Below, piece by piece: positions 47,362-58,943 of a stretch of 64,000 nucleotides of DNA. The notes beneath the pieces are model-generated. The model was not told where the DNA came from and ran no database searches. It was given only the letters and a program-made list of their open reading frames with translations. Origin of the DNA: Sisyra terminalis (Eukaryota > Arthropoda > Insecta > Neuroptera > Sisyridae); assembly GCA_958496175.1 (NCBI GenBank), contig OY292274.1, forward strand, positions 56,740,630-56,804,629, given 5' to 3'. The position numbers and the translations under genes were made by a program. Positions within the stretch are counted from its first letter, which is position 1; each line of letters begins with the position of its first letter.

Positions 47362-47399
47362 GTTGAGGCCGTTGAGGCTCGTTGAAGCCGTTGAGGCTT
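47362..47399 (+). repeat. 19-bp tandem repeat, two copies
   Basis: GTTGAGGCCGTTGAGGCTC followed by GTTGAAGCCGTTGAGGCTT (two mismatches), each itself built from two GTTGARGC words. Confidence 0.8.
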
Positions 47400-47462
47400 A
47401 AACGTCTGTTGTCGTTTAGAAGTCCATCTGCGCTCGACTAACAACCACGCCTACTCAACAAT

Positions 47463-47609
47463 ATGGCCTCGGCTACGATTGGCGCGAAACGTACGCCCCA
47501 GATCTCTATGACAGATGGGTGCCCCACCACGCCCATTTCTAAATGCTTCCAAAAGTACAAAAAGAAAAAACTACGTCATTGTTATAGTCTTTCTTTGATT
47601 CGTCGTTGA
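47463..47609 (+). CDS. Possible 48-residue small ORF
   Basis: ATG at 47463 in a fair start context (CAACAATATGG), with an in-frame TAA 21 bases upstream. It begins MASATIGAKRTPQISMTDGC, has a basic stretch KYKKKK in the middle and ends SLSLIRR before TGA. No signal peptide or known motif. The start overlaps the CCAAT/E2F-like sites, so either the ORF or the promoter reading may be incidental. Function unknown. Confidence 0.2.
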   Translation: MASATIGAKRTPQISMTDGCPTTPISKCFQKYKKKKLRHCYSLSLIRR

Positions 47610-48210
47610 CTTGCTATAGCTCACGCTCGCCTTCGTGACGTCGTTAAATCTATCACGTGGTGCGCGATCGTTTTTAGCTTCACGAGTACCACTGAAGTCT
47701 TCAGGTGACAATGGTAGAGAAAGACACATCAACGCAACATTATACGAGTGTCCTTATTTCCGAATGACTAGCCAAGTGGAGTTTCCCTCAATGGATTTAT
47801 GCTCGTATAATAACTGACCATTCGTATATTGACGAACATTGGAAATAGCATTGTAAAGAGGAAGAAGTCGAACTTGGAATATAGTAAGGGAGCACCGACC
47901 GTAATATGATGCGCTCCTTGTTACGCCTCATGTTCACGGCCGGTCGTCGCTGTTGTTGTTGATGTCGGAGCTTGATTGACAGGACAGTTGCATGCAACTA
48001 ACTGCATTGTTGCAAAAGGTTTTATTGTAAATTACAATGTTCCCGAGTTTTGCATGCTTTGATTTCACAATTTGATGCGTCTACGGCCGATTTAATTGTT
48101 AATTAAATTTAATCTACAACCAACGGAATACTTATTAAAATCGACTTTATGTAGGGCTTTTGCAATTCCGTTACGCTTCAATCTCCCACTCTGTGAAGCG
48201 CTTACATAAA

Positions 48211-48639
48211 ATAAGAAAAATTAAGTAAAACAATTAGCAAGTTGTAATTTGTTCTTATTCGATACGGGGACGTTTTACAAGGGTAAGTAAATATTTCCTT
48301 TACGTAATACAAAAGTGCCTATTATCTCCTCCCGTAATAAATATAAATACCTATTTATGTCCAAACCAATTAATTTTACAAGAAATTATTTCTCCCCACC
48401 TTTTCAGCGGTGTAGTGACAAGAGTGTCATATCGTACATTGGTAACTAAAAATGTGGTTTGAACATCAGTAGGTATGACATTTCTCTACAAAAAGGATCA
48501 CATAAATATGAAATATCAACATCTACTATATTTGGGTTCCGTATACACTCGTAGATCGAAATATGATCACATTAATTACTTTCTGTGATAGTCAATTGTG
48601 TCCAAATCTCAAATGTAATCGGGATTACAAATTAAAGAT
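48211..48639. other. No gene recognised
   Basis: Moderately AT-rich DNA between the island and the Harbinger relic; no frame or repeat. Confidence 0.4.
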
Positions 48640-48960
48640 CTCGTTAAGGAGGGCACTAATCAAAGTTGCAAAGAGGTACCAACACAATAGTTTGCTCTTT
48701 ACTGAAGAACCGGAATAGACAAATACTTAAAAAGGAAACACGGTGAACTATTGAATACCTATGCCATAGTTCCAAGTTATTAATTTTGTATTTGTAACTG
48801 ATTACTAGAAAAGGAGTACAAAAAAAAAATCTCTTGGACGAAAATTGGTAAGGTGATAAGTTCATAGGTGTGAATTTGTAAATCTGTACCATCAATGACC
48901 ATACCAATTGGTTACGCTTGGCCATCGTTATATCACTAAAACTAAGCGACTTTGGGCACG
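48640..48960 (-). pseudogene. PIF/Harbinger nuclease (HARBI1-like) relic
   Basis: The minus-strand frame crossing 48873-48910 reads PIGMVIDGTDLQIHTYE. This corresponds to the first catalytic Asp block (G.IDGT.I.I..P) of HARBI1-type DDE nucleases. Further on, LWHRYSIVHRVSFL-like sequence sits where R.PGS.HDS..F..S is expected. Stops and shifts separate the blocks, and the third catalytic residue and the N-terminal region are not recognisable. The 89-residue frame at 48656-48925 is the out-of-phase version. Identification rests on a short motif, so moderate at best. Confidence 0.33.
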
Positions 48961-51900
48961 ACTAGTACCTACTTTGGTAACCGAATATTGCTAATCGACT
49001 AGGAAGATTGTATGTCTTTAATGAGTACTTCTTTCTCTTCATAAGAATAAAAGGATAAAATATCGATTCCTTACAAAAAACGAAAGTCTTAACCAAAATA
49101 TCAACAACACAAAAAATACAATTTCCTCATCTTGGCAAAAAAATGGGACACGATGCAAACCCATCCCAAAAAAATTAAAGAACAAGTGTGTTATTGGACT
49201 ATACTGAAAGTAGTGTTAACTAGGGATTTAAACAATACATCCATTTTTTCCAACATTGATATTTCGTTCAGAAATATCCTCTCCTGTTTGAATGTTCTGG
49301 ATGTCTATCATAGGAATCGAGGCCTGCTCAAAAAATACCGGAACTTATTGTCATTAAACCTACAAACTATGTACCTTTGTCTCCTTCTAAATATATTTCT
49401 TCTCTGTTTACACACTTATTCCAGCGTTACTACTATTACTACTCAGAATAGTGTTGAATTACCTGGACTGCTTTCTATATTAGTTCCTTTACTAAATTCG
49501 TTTTGATGTCAATTGTGGTACTAACGGCTGTCATTAGATTAAAGGGGTTTCCTTCTTGGACCTGCTATTTAGAGAGTGATAACACGCATCACGTAAGTGA
49601 TGCTTTTCTCCAATGCGACATCCAGCAGATTTTGCTTATCTAAGGATAGATTGAGATTGAAAAAAAATTGACGTTGTTTATTGGATGTTACATCGGATAA
49701 TTGAAAAACAAGAAAATACTAACATGGGAAAGAGACTGGCAAAAAAAGAAACTTCGACTTTTGATATGGAAAAAATTTTGATCAGAGTTGATATGATAAA
49801 ATTCTGAAATGTTTTGGATTTCTTCTCAAAATCGACCATTTGTCGACAGTTACGTACTTTTATCGACGAATATGTATTAGGATTTAAGAAGATCGTCTAA
49901 ATTTTGATACTGATTCGGTAGGTGGAAGGAGAAAAGAGAGAATTTGAGTGCAAAAATTTGTTGTTTCGGATCGATAAATGTACAAAATTTAATAAATACA
50001 TTTTTTATAAACAATATTTTGAACTCTTCCATGATAGCGGTTCTGTGCGAACGCACCTGTTGCACTTTTCCTGATACGGTACAGATAAGGAATACAACAC
50101 AATATAGGAAAGCGGTCCATCAGTTATATTTGAACTGCTTGGTTTTTATGAGGCTTTACCTAATATAAAATTTTTACTTCGAAAAAGTTAAGAAATCTTT
50201 GTCATTAGATTCAGGTAATAACTTCAATGTAATATTATAGTCGATATATTTCCATTAACGAAACTGACCCAATTATATTATAATAGAAATGATAAGTTCA
50301 ACAAATATATCGATTCTTAATACTGTTCATTTTTTCCAATATTTTTTTTCTCATTTAACTTCTGCTTACAACCACTTCAAACTCACCAGTTTTAAGAAAC
50401 TTTGAATATCCTTATTCACTACTACTGGAAAGCTAATTTTCCAGAGTGCATGAAAGATCCATTTATGACATATACCTATAACGCGGTATTTTATCGCTTT
50501 GTCATTAAATTATCGTTTAACAACGTCACTACTATCAAAAAGGCAATAAAACTTTGTTTAAGATCATTAAATATAGTTGTTGTTTTTGATGTAAGTAAAA
50601 GACCCTTTTATAAAAAAAAGTTGAATTTCAGTTTTTATCCACGAAAAAAGCCAAAAAAATAAATAATTTATGAAGTCATTATCTTTAATGCACCTATCTA
50701 AAATCTGTAAAGCTTTAAATCAATAATAAAAACCAAAATAATTGATATTATTAAATGGAAAATACATAAGAAAACCTTATATGCAAGACAGCTACTCCAC
50801 ATTTTGAGTTATACTTATCAGGAATCATATTTAATTTTTAATCACAATTTACCTGACTCACCATTCAAAAGAGCAATGTTCAAAAGGTATTCGATTTTGA
50901 ATGACTGTGGTTCAATAATCCCTAATGCCTTTTTTGAGTAGCGTTCTTTTCAGCGAACACTTTAAGTTCTATAGATTTTAGCGTTTAACACTGATAAAGC
51001 AATAAGTGTTATTTTAAATTAAAGAGTAAAGGTTGTTGATGAATCTTGATAATAACATTAAATTCTTCCTGGTATCGTTTAGTGCTTTTGATTAGGTTCA
51101 AAGAATTATAGATAAGAATGAAAATTTTGAAATCGATTTAACTTATTGTTTATTTTTAACTTATTATCAAGCCGTAATAAATTTCGAAGTTTTAATTTCA
51201 GATTGTATTTATCTTCGTGATTCCAACATATATCATTCTTTATAATTTTATAGAACAAATTTAGTGGCAAATAGTAAAAATGTTCATTTATTTTTATTTG
51301 GTATCTTTGAATTTTGTCGTTGGAAACTTTCCCTCATATATTCCATGTTTATTGGCCTCATGAATTTTTTAGTTGTTGATTTATAAAAGAGCTTTTTTAA
51401 AGTATTTGTTTTACTAAGTTTTACCGAGTTTTTTAAATGATTTGCACATTTGGAAGTAAGACTACTGGTTTTATTGTACTATTACAACACCAATTCAAAA
51501 AATTATGTTTTTTAAAAAAAACTTAAATTATGCATTCAATCGACCAGTATAACTTTCCGTACTTCCATTGTTACACTTTGATTAACTCACTTTGTTGATC
51601 TATATTCCATTCAGCTTTACTGGAGCTTTATGGTTGATACATTTGATTTGTATTGGTCTCGATTTCCATTGTGGGTGTCTACATATGGAATTTCGAACCA
51701 ACTGCACCTTAATGATAAATGTAAGAGTTTCCTAGTTTGGTTACTACTGCTAATTTGTATACTACCTATAACGTAAAGTGTTCGGTTAGTGGAAAATGCG
51801 ACGAGTAAATTTTCACAAAATATAGTAAAATAGGGGAAGGTTTGGAAATAGGAGTTCATTGTTAAGTTTTTAGTACTCTTCGTAGCGTCTTTATAGGGAT

Positions 51901-53690
51901 GATTTGTTTTTCCATCCAAACTATGCTGACTACTCTCCTAAGCAACCATTAATACAGCGGCTAGGACATAATACGAAATAAATTAGTTACAAATTAGTAT
52001 TTGGGTTTGCCCTGTTTTGAAATTAGTATTAAATGATCGTTTTTCCCTGAATTAGAAAAGTTATACTCAGAACTGATTTCGAAAAATATAATTCAAAATA
52101 CATAGGATAAGAAGCAATTTTGGACTTGTAAAAGCTTTTAAGTTTAGATTCTCATTTATAATATTTTCCAGGAGTGGAAGAAAAAACAACGAAAATTCGG
52201 ACAATCGATATTAAAATTACCTTTAAAAGTTGTTATTCTTAGTACCAAAAAAAAAAGCTTAGCCAGTAAAATACCTAATTAAAAACCGAAGCACAAAATT
52301 TAATCATATAAAAAGTCCTCTAGAAAAGCTTCAAAAAGAATTAAACAATGAACTTCTATTTGCTGCTTTAAAAATTATCAACTATTTAAATTTGTCGTTT
52401 TTGATTTACGAATCTATAATAAATTTCTGGAATATTGAATTAATTTAATGAACCAAATAAATAATGTTGGTGTAGTTATTAAGCGTTGTCAACGAAGAAA
52501 GAACAGTTATTGATGTGGTAAAAAAATGGAATTTAGTAGAATGTCTAGCAAAAATAACTTCTATTGAATTTTGATAAAAAAAAAATTGGAAAAGTTATAA
52601 GACTAAAGAATAAGAACTAGAATTCTACACCTGTAGGAAGAGAGACGAACTACCCCAATCCAAAGTATCCCATTAAGGACAGGCAGTGTGGGAAGGAAAA
52701 CAGAATCTACTAAACGGTGGAAATCAAAAGTAAATGTTAAGTTGATGTCATTTAGGTCATATATATTACTTCCAAAAACCTTAATAAATAAATCAAAAAA
52801 TGCTTTAAAATATGTTTTTGAGGTATTATATTTTTTAAACATAAAAAAGAAAATATCCGGTAGGTACTGAATGCAATTATAGCCATTAAATTTTTATAGA
52901 TATATTATCACATTTCAGAATTTGTTCCTCCAGTGAAACCAATTATATGAGAGAAATAAAAATATAAATCCTAATTTCGAACGAACCAACCTCCATATGT
53001 TATAAGAAAAGAGGCGTCGTAAAAAAGATCACTTTTAATTATATTTAAGAACACCATAATTTAATTCTTTAACCAAGATCACAAAAATTTATAATGAAAC
53101 AAAAGAAAAGATTTTTGCAAATTAAATTTACAAAAAAATTTCGTTAATGAATATTAAAGTTGGCGAGATTTGAAGATTTTTTTTAATCCACTTTTAATTG
53201 TGAAGCATTACAAGGGTATACGGATGTGCAAATAAAACTTTGATCTGATTATAGTTTTGAGTTCAAATCTTGTTAATTTATCTGTTCAAAGGGAAAAATA
53301 AAATCAATTTATGTAGATAGGATGTCCTTTCAAAAAAAAAAAAATAAGGGTGCAATAAGTACCTTTGTTGCAAAAGACCTGCAGTTTTACACCTGCTTCC
53401 CCTTTTAATTATTTTATATGCAAACCTTGGAGGAGTACAGATGGATTTCTTGATATTTTAAACCTTAGACAGTTCCAAATTAATTGTATTGCATAAATCA
53501 TAGAATTCCGTTTTTCAAACTAACCAATTTATTTTTACATTTTTGTTTTCGTATATCTCCCCAAAAGATGGTTACGCAAAAATGAGGACACGCAGGGATT
53601 GCGGACAAAAATGTTATTGTTTAAAAATTTAGCACGAAAATATTTATGGTGAATTTTAAGTAAAAAAGAATATGAGATCTTTGCCTATTT
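48961..53690. other. No gene recognised
   Basis: 4.7 kb, AT-rich, with somewhat longer chance frames (for example 124 codons at 49132, 100 at 51617) that show no domain, no signal peptide and biased AT codons. No transposon ends were recognised, though part of 48.9-50.2 kb could belong to the Harbinger copy. Confidence 0.45.
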
Positions 53691-53960
53691 TATACAACCC
53701 CTGTGCCTATACCCCCTTTGTGCGAACGATAGATCGCTCCTCATCCCAATATAGGATGCTGCACATTTGAAACACGAAAAGGGCGGAACCGACACCGCCG
53801 CTCATGTTATTCTGACAGTTTGTGAGAATTTAAAACCAAACATTTAATTGAATTCGTTCTGAAAAGAATTTTAAACATTCCGACGCAAAGAATGTTGTTA
53901 ATGAAAACAAACAAATTCCGCGCTTAACGGCCATACTTTACTCTTCTATATATCATCTAA
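53691..53960. other. GC-elevated island of unknown role
   Basis: TACAACCCCTGTGCCTATAC, GATAGATCGCTCCTCATCCC, AAAAGGGCGGAACCGACACC and CCGCTCATG stand out from the AT-rich flanks. No open frame over 40 codons and no repeat signature. A cis-regulatory element or promoter is possible. Confidence 0.3.
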
Positions 53961-55874
53961 CTACCTAAAGGTAGATGGATTGAGATCAAAATGGATTAAA
54001 GCTATGTTTTTCTAGAATACTATTTAAAATTATAATGATTTTTTACTAATTATTAGACTTTTGGTTCCATTCAGTCTGAAATCTTCTGTGGTATATTTAC
54101 AAAGATTATATGAAATTATCATCCCTTCTTTATCTATATAGTCACCTGAATATATTGTAAAGTAACCTATTTATAATTGATTTATTTCTATTTAACCATT
54201 ACATAAGGTTTCTAAAACATAGCGTTTAGTGTCAATACAATACAATACTTTAATAGTTATGGTTGTTAAGCTATTACATGGAAATGTTACCATTCTCGTT
54301 TTTTACATGATTAATTTATGTTTATTATAGAATATAGATAATACAACATTTTATTGATTCTATTCATTAACAATTTAACATATGAAATAAGAGATAATAT
54401 TAAATTAAGAGCTGATTTTTAGCCATTATCATAATATAAACATTGAATAATCTTCAATTAACCTCTACTACAAAAAGGGGTATATCAGCTTATTATTGGA
54501 GAAGGGAAGGTTTACCTTATTACTCAATAAGTTTCATATATGATAGATCAATACATTTTATATAAATGAATGTTTTACTAAACTCTTCTGCTGTATTTAT
54601 ATGTGTAAATATTCTGCGTATTTTATATTCTTCGTGGTTCAAGTTTCAACGTCATATGTTATCAATGTGCGATAATTGCGAAGGAGGGTGTTAACATAAC
54701 AGAGTATAGCCTATCTTTGCACCCCCGATAATTTGACAGACATTTCTTACATAAACCCTAACATATATTTAGCGTACTTTTGGCTTGCCACTTTTGTAAC
54801 TGATATAAATTAAAAATAATAAAACTATTTTTTGTTAGATGTAAATAAGTCGAAATTTTCCGTATTATAGCTTAATATATTACTTTGCTAAGGGTTGTAA
54901 ATTTGGAATGATTGGGCAATGACAATTTTGTGTAATACTTTTGCCTCTAGAGAAAAAAAGAATTCAAATTTGATTATTTTTGGGCTTGCTAGCTAATTGA
55001 ACTTATATCAGGATGAAAACTTTTTTCTAGTTCATCGGTATAGGCACAGCTGGGGCATATGGATAAAGCACTATTAATTTATCTACCCTGCCTCACTTTC
55101 CTGCATTTTCTATAATATATGTAATATATTATTTTTGACATCATTTTTATTTTTTTGAGGAATAAACTGTCGACACAAATTGATGCGACACTAATCTTTC
55201 TATTGTTAATTAAAAGATCAATTATTAATTAATTAATAATTCTTTACAGATTTATAATTATTTTCTTTTGCTATTTTTTCCATTTATTTGAGATCATTAG
55301 CCATTGCACGTGTACATAGATCTACCCATATAGGTAATTAAGCGAAAATTAAGTATCCTTCACTGCATTAACATTTCGAATTCAGTAATTTATTTTTATC
55401 CGTTAATTGAATAGTTCATGTTGTTAATTTTAATTTTAAGTTTTTTTTAACTTAAGTATGAAAACTGGACCATACACATTTAAAAAAGAAATCCTTCAAT
55501 CATTTCTAAGCTTTTGATAATTTTCCGTTTCCTTTTGTCGTTTTGTGTAAGTATTATAGGTATATAGGCAATCATAGCTTTGATTGGTTCAGATCTTCTG
55601 ATCCAAATAAAAATTTTCCTACAGGTGAATTGTCCAAACAAAAAAAATATTTTTTTCTAACTTGTAAAGTCCTTTGTGCTGCACCTCAGAAGGACTGCAT
55701 TCCAGCTCTGTCCCTAGTTTCAGTTGGCCACAGTTGCTTCTGAAATAAATCAAAATAAAATGATATAAGTATATGAATAATTTTTTTAAATAAGAAAAAA
55801 ATTCAGGTTGCTTAAGATCTTTTTGTTTTTTGTTTTTTTTTTATTTTTTATTTAATATTTTATTATTTCAAAAA
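53961..55874. other. No gene recognised
   Basis: AT-rich DNA. The 66-codon frame at 55543 includes a locally GC-richer stretch (CCTCAGAAGGACTGCATTCC) but no domain or splice signals that decide it. Confidence 0.4.
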
Positions 55875-55908
55875 GCAACGTTTCGTTACGTAATCGTAAC
55901 TTCCTCAG
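55875..55908 (-). ncRNA. Hammerhead-like motif of Penelope type (partial)
   Basis: Minus strand: CTGAGGA, then a perfect 6-bp helix II GTTACG-ATTA-CGTAAC (preceded by A), then GAAACGTTGC. The order C-TGANGA / hairpin / GAAACG is the conserved core signature carried by Penelope-like retroelements. The strand that should complete helix III and carry the cleavage C is not found downstream, so this is a fragment. Confidence 0.4.
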
Positions 55909-57449
55909 GCTTCTTGATTTACAAAATTAAATATTTTTAATTTAAATTCAATAAATAAATAAAAAAAAATATAAAAGCTGAGATCTGATTTTTATCATCT
56001 ATATGAATAATTAAAATAAAGTATTTTAACAAAATTGTTTGAAAGTAAACTAAAAAAAATATTATAGCAAAATTCATTTAAAAATGCAAAGTATCTTTTT
56101 AATATATATCTTGTTGGTTTGTTATAAAGATAAATATAAAATTAAAGAACTATAAACTTTAAATCACACATAGCCAACAATTTGATTTTCGAACAATTAA
56201 CTTACATTACTTATTAATATTCAATTTCAATTTATTAAAACTTTTTCTTAATCTATTTCAAGTTCAGCCTAGTAGGCATCTTTGCTTAACTTATTATAAA
56301 GCACAATAATGACTTTACGATGGATTTTAGTAGCATTATTTGGTAAAATAAAAGACATACATTTCAAAGAATATTATTCAAACGATCCTAATAGAATCTA
56401 ACTAAAATAAACATTAAGTTTAACTTTTCCTCTATCAAAGTAGAAATTAATTATAAAAAATATCCAGTTCTTAAATTGAACATATTACGCTTGATTTCAA
56501 AATATAGAGCTTTATCCCTTAAACCGTGTATACAACTAGGAGATACAGGTATTACGCATGCATAAAGTATAGGTAAAGATTTTGAATTTCTTAGGTGAAG
56601 TTTATTTTAATTTCGCCTATTATTCAGGAAATGAAGTTCATTAGTTTTATTTTAATAATGGATCAATTTTATTAAAAATAATAATATTAATGTGAAAAAA
56701 TATGATAATGGTGAAGCAGTGGGTCAAGTTATACATAGTTAGTCAAAAGTTATTACCTATTTTTGGTAGTCTATTTTAATAATAAGGAATTTGAATTTTC
56801 GTCATTAGGTTTTTTTATCGTTAAAAGCTTTCTTTGGCAATTTTTCTGAGCTCTAGTTTTGGTACGAAGTACTCTTTGTAACCATTTATTCTAAGCGTAA
56901 ATTACGATGGAGCAGTATATTATTTACTTAGTAGTATGAGTTAAAAGCCTTATAAAATGATAATAAAAATAAAAATTTCATTTTCTATCGTAACATTTTA
57001 TTAGATTTGATTTCATCAAAGAAATTCGAAGAATGTGATTTTATATTAAATCTAGTTTGACTTTTGATTTTCAAATAAGATAGGAAATATGCTAAAGATA
57101 CGTAAATACCATATTTCTAAATAGTGTAATGAATCTCCGAAACAAAACTAGCAAAAGAAAAAAGAGCACTAATTTATTAAGTACATACAATTTTTATAAA
57201 AAAAGATTGTTATTACTTTTCGGTTACTAACGGTTGTGATTTCGTTGAAAATTTCGTTTGTTTAATTATTAAAAAATGTACCAAAACTTTAATTAAAAAC
57301 ACTTTTGATTGAATTTCGTGTTTTACCCACCTATTTAAGATTATGTATTACATGAACGTAATTTGAAATTCAGATAAAGTGAAGAGATATACTTCGTAGA
57401 TGATTATGATTTTTCTATTCATTTAATTTGTTTTTAAATTAAATTAGAA
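55909..57449. other. No gene recognised
   Basis: AT-rich DNA; no frames or repeats of note. Confidence 0.45.
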
Positions 57450-57980
57450 TTTAATTACAAATAAAACCTGAGTAAGATTGAGACTTGGCTTATAGAAGAA
57501 GGCCATCGTTTCCAAATTAAATGAGAGTCGATCGCAGGCAAGTGAATAAAACGTGATGTGTGATTATAGGTTCCGTTTTTTAATTTCGTTTTTTTCGCCT
57601 CTTTAACGTTGTTTTTGTTATTGGTGTTGGTAGTGGTAATGTTAGTGGGTACCATCCTGTAATTACTGATACTGAAGCGAAGCTAAAAGCCGAGTTAGGC
57701 CAAAGCCCTTATATTCACTTGCTCTTCTGCCCTGTATTTCCACGCCTTCCTCTACACATCGCGTGAATCAGGTGCGGCCAATTTTACTATAATCACGTGC
57801 AAACTGTTCCAATAATAATTTAGTGTTCGGAACCCTGTACTCCTTTTAACTAAACGCTTTACGAATCATCCAATTCGATTATTATCCTCAACCGTTTTTA
57901 ATAGGTATTTGATCGTCGCACACGTCGTGGTCTCGACCAATCTATCATATTATTGGCTGCAGTTGCTACCACAAATTGTT
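57450..57980. other. GC-elevated island, possible regulatory element or exon
   Basis: Less AT-rich, non-repetitive DNA with GATCGCAGGCAAG, CACATCGCGTGAATCAGGTG, an E-box CACGTG (57796-57801) and TCGCACACGTCGTGGTC. The plus-strand frame ending with TGA at about 57766 is open for over 60 codons (GQSPYIHLLFCPVFPRLPLH near its end) but has no ATG and no clear acceptor. No family recognised. Confidence 0.3.
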
Positions 57981-58740
57981 ATTAAATATGGCGGAAAATT
58001 ATTTTTACTCGAATTATGAAGGAATATCATGATATACAGAGGTTGGATCAATAAAAAACGTTCCTAACCATTTAATAATACATATTGATCAAATAACTAC
58101 TTGCACGTTGGAAGATGATGGGAAAAAGAAACGTTCATAGTTCCATTCATTATTTTTAATAAGAGTAGGTGAATTCAAATTAAAGGTACACTGAAAAGAT
58201 TTCCATACTTGTTTTGAACCCAACAAAACACCAAAATTACCTTTGTGTTAATCCTATGAGACTTCATTTTGCTTTTTCGAAAATAGAATTTTTGCCTACG
58301 ATTCATAACCATAAAAATTATCATAGTATTTTCATTTACATAGGTACACCTAGCATAACAGCTTACCGGTTTAAAGGTTGCTTGACGTGAGCTTTTCCCC
58401 ATGCATAAATAGACTTAAATTTAATAACAACTTAAATTTCACATTCCAGATAAGTAATGTTCTAAAATTTCGAAATGTGAATTAGCCGTTTTGGTACCAA
58501 TTCTGAACAAACGTAATATTTGTTAACATCTTTACAGAATGGACTACCCCAGCCCGAATGGTCAAGATGAGGAAAGATGAGTCCTTTAATTAGGTATGGG
58601 AGAAATTGAATATGCTTTAATTTTTAAAATAGGATACGAAATTGTTCTAAAAATTTTGTTGTTTTGTTATTGTAAAGATATAAACCTGTGAATGAACTTG
58701 TTTTACTTGTATGTACCGACTTCGAACGGTAGTTGGCCCT
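57981..58740. other. No gene recognised
   Basis: AT-rich DNA. ATGGCGGAAAATTATTTTTA at about 57987 opens a frame of only 14 codons. Confidence 0.4.
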
Positions 58741-58943
58741 TTTAGGGACGTCAATATCTGGGAACGTTGGATTTTCTACTTTACTATTTTTATTCGCGAA
58801 TTAGTTGCGTCAAAATGAAAATTTGGCGACCAAAAATTAAATTATATGTTATTATATCATAGTTAAATTAACAAAAAAATCGCGAATAAAATTAAAAACA
58901 AAGTAGAAATTGCAACGTTGCAAGATATTAAAGTCCCTTTAAA
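58741..58943. mobile_element. ~203-bp hairpin MITE
   Basis: Left arm TTTAGGGACGTCAATATCTG, GAACGTTGGATTTTCTACTT, TATTCGCGA. The right arm contains the complement: TCGCGAATAAAATTAAAAAC, AAAGTAGAAATTGCAACGTT, GCAAGATATTAAAGTCCCTT. It shares the CAACGTTG-ATTTTCTACTTTG-TTCGCGA module with the elements at 32.2 and 9.5 kb, so it belongs to the same family. No coding capacity. Confidence 0.78.

Larger units (their letters stand above)
47221..48210. promoter_or_regulatory. GC- and CpG-elevated island with promoter-like sites
   Basis: About 1 kb of clearly higher G+C and many CpGs in an AT-rich region, with no transposon signature. An inverted CCAAT box (ATTGG, 47478-47482) overlaps an E2F-type site (GGCGCGAAA, 47481-47489). 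CRE-like sites lie at ACGTCA 47573-47578 and TGACGTCG 47636-47643. A PBX/MEIS-type TGATTGACAG is at 47973-47982, next to a perfect palindrome AGTTGCATGCAACT (47986-47999). It contains small ORFs on both strands. Together this suggests a promoter with a first exon, or an enhancer. Direction is undecided and no TATA or initiator was fixed. Confidence 0.4.

Noticed and set aside
47797..47997. Minus-strand frame with a QQQQ run
   Set aside because: The Gln run comes from a TTG repeat; the other strand is also partly open; no domain. The island is described as regulatory instead.
49132..49506. Longest open frame in the window (124 codons, plus strand)
   Set aside because: No recognisable domain, no good start context, AT-biased codons and overlap with the flank of a transposon relic. 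A frame of this length is expected by chance in 64 kb.
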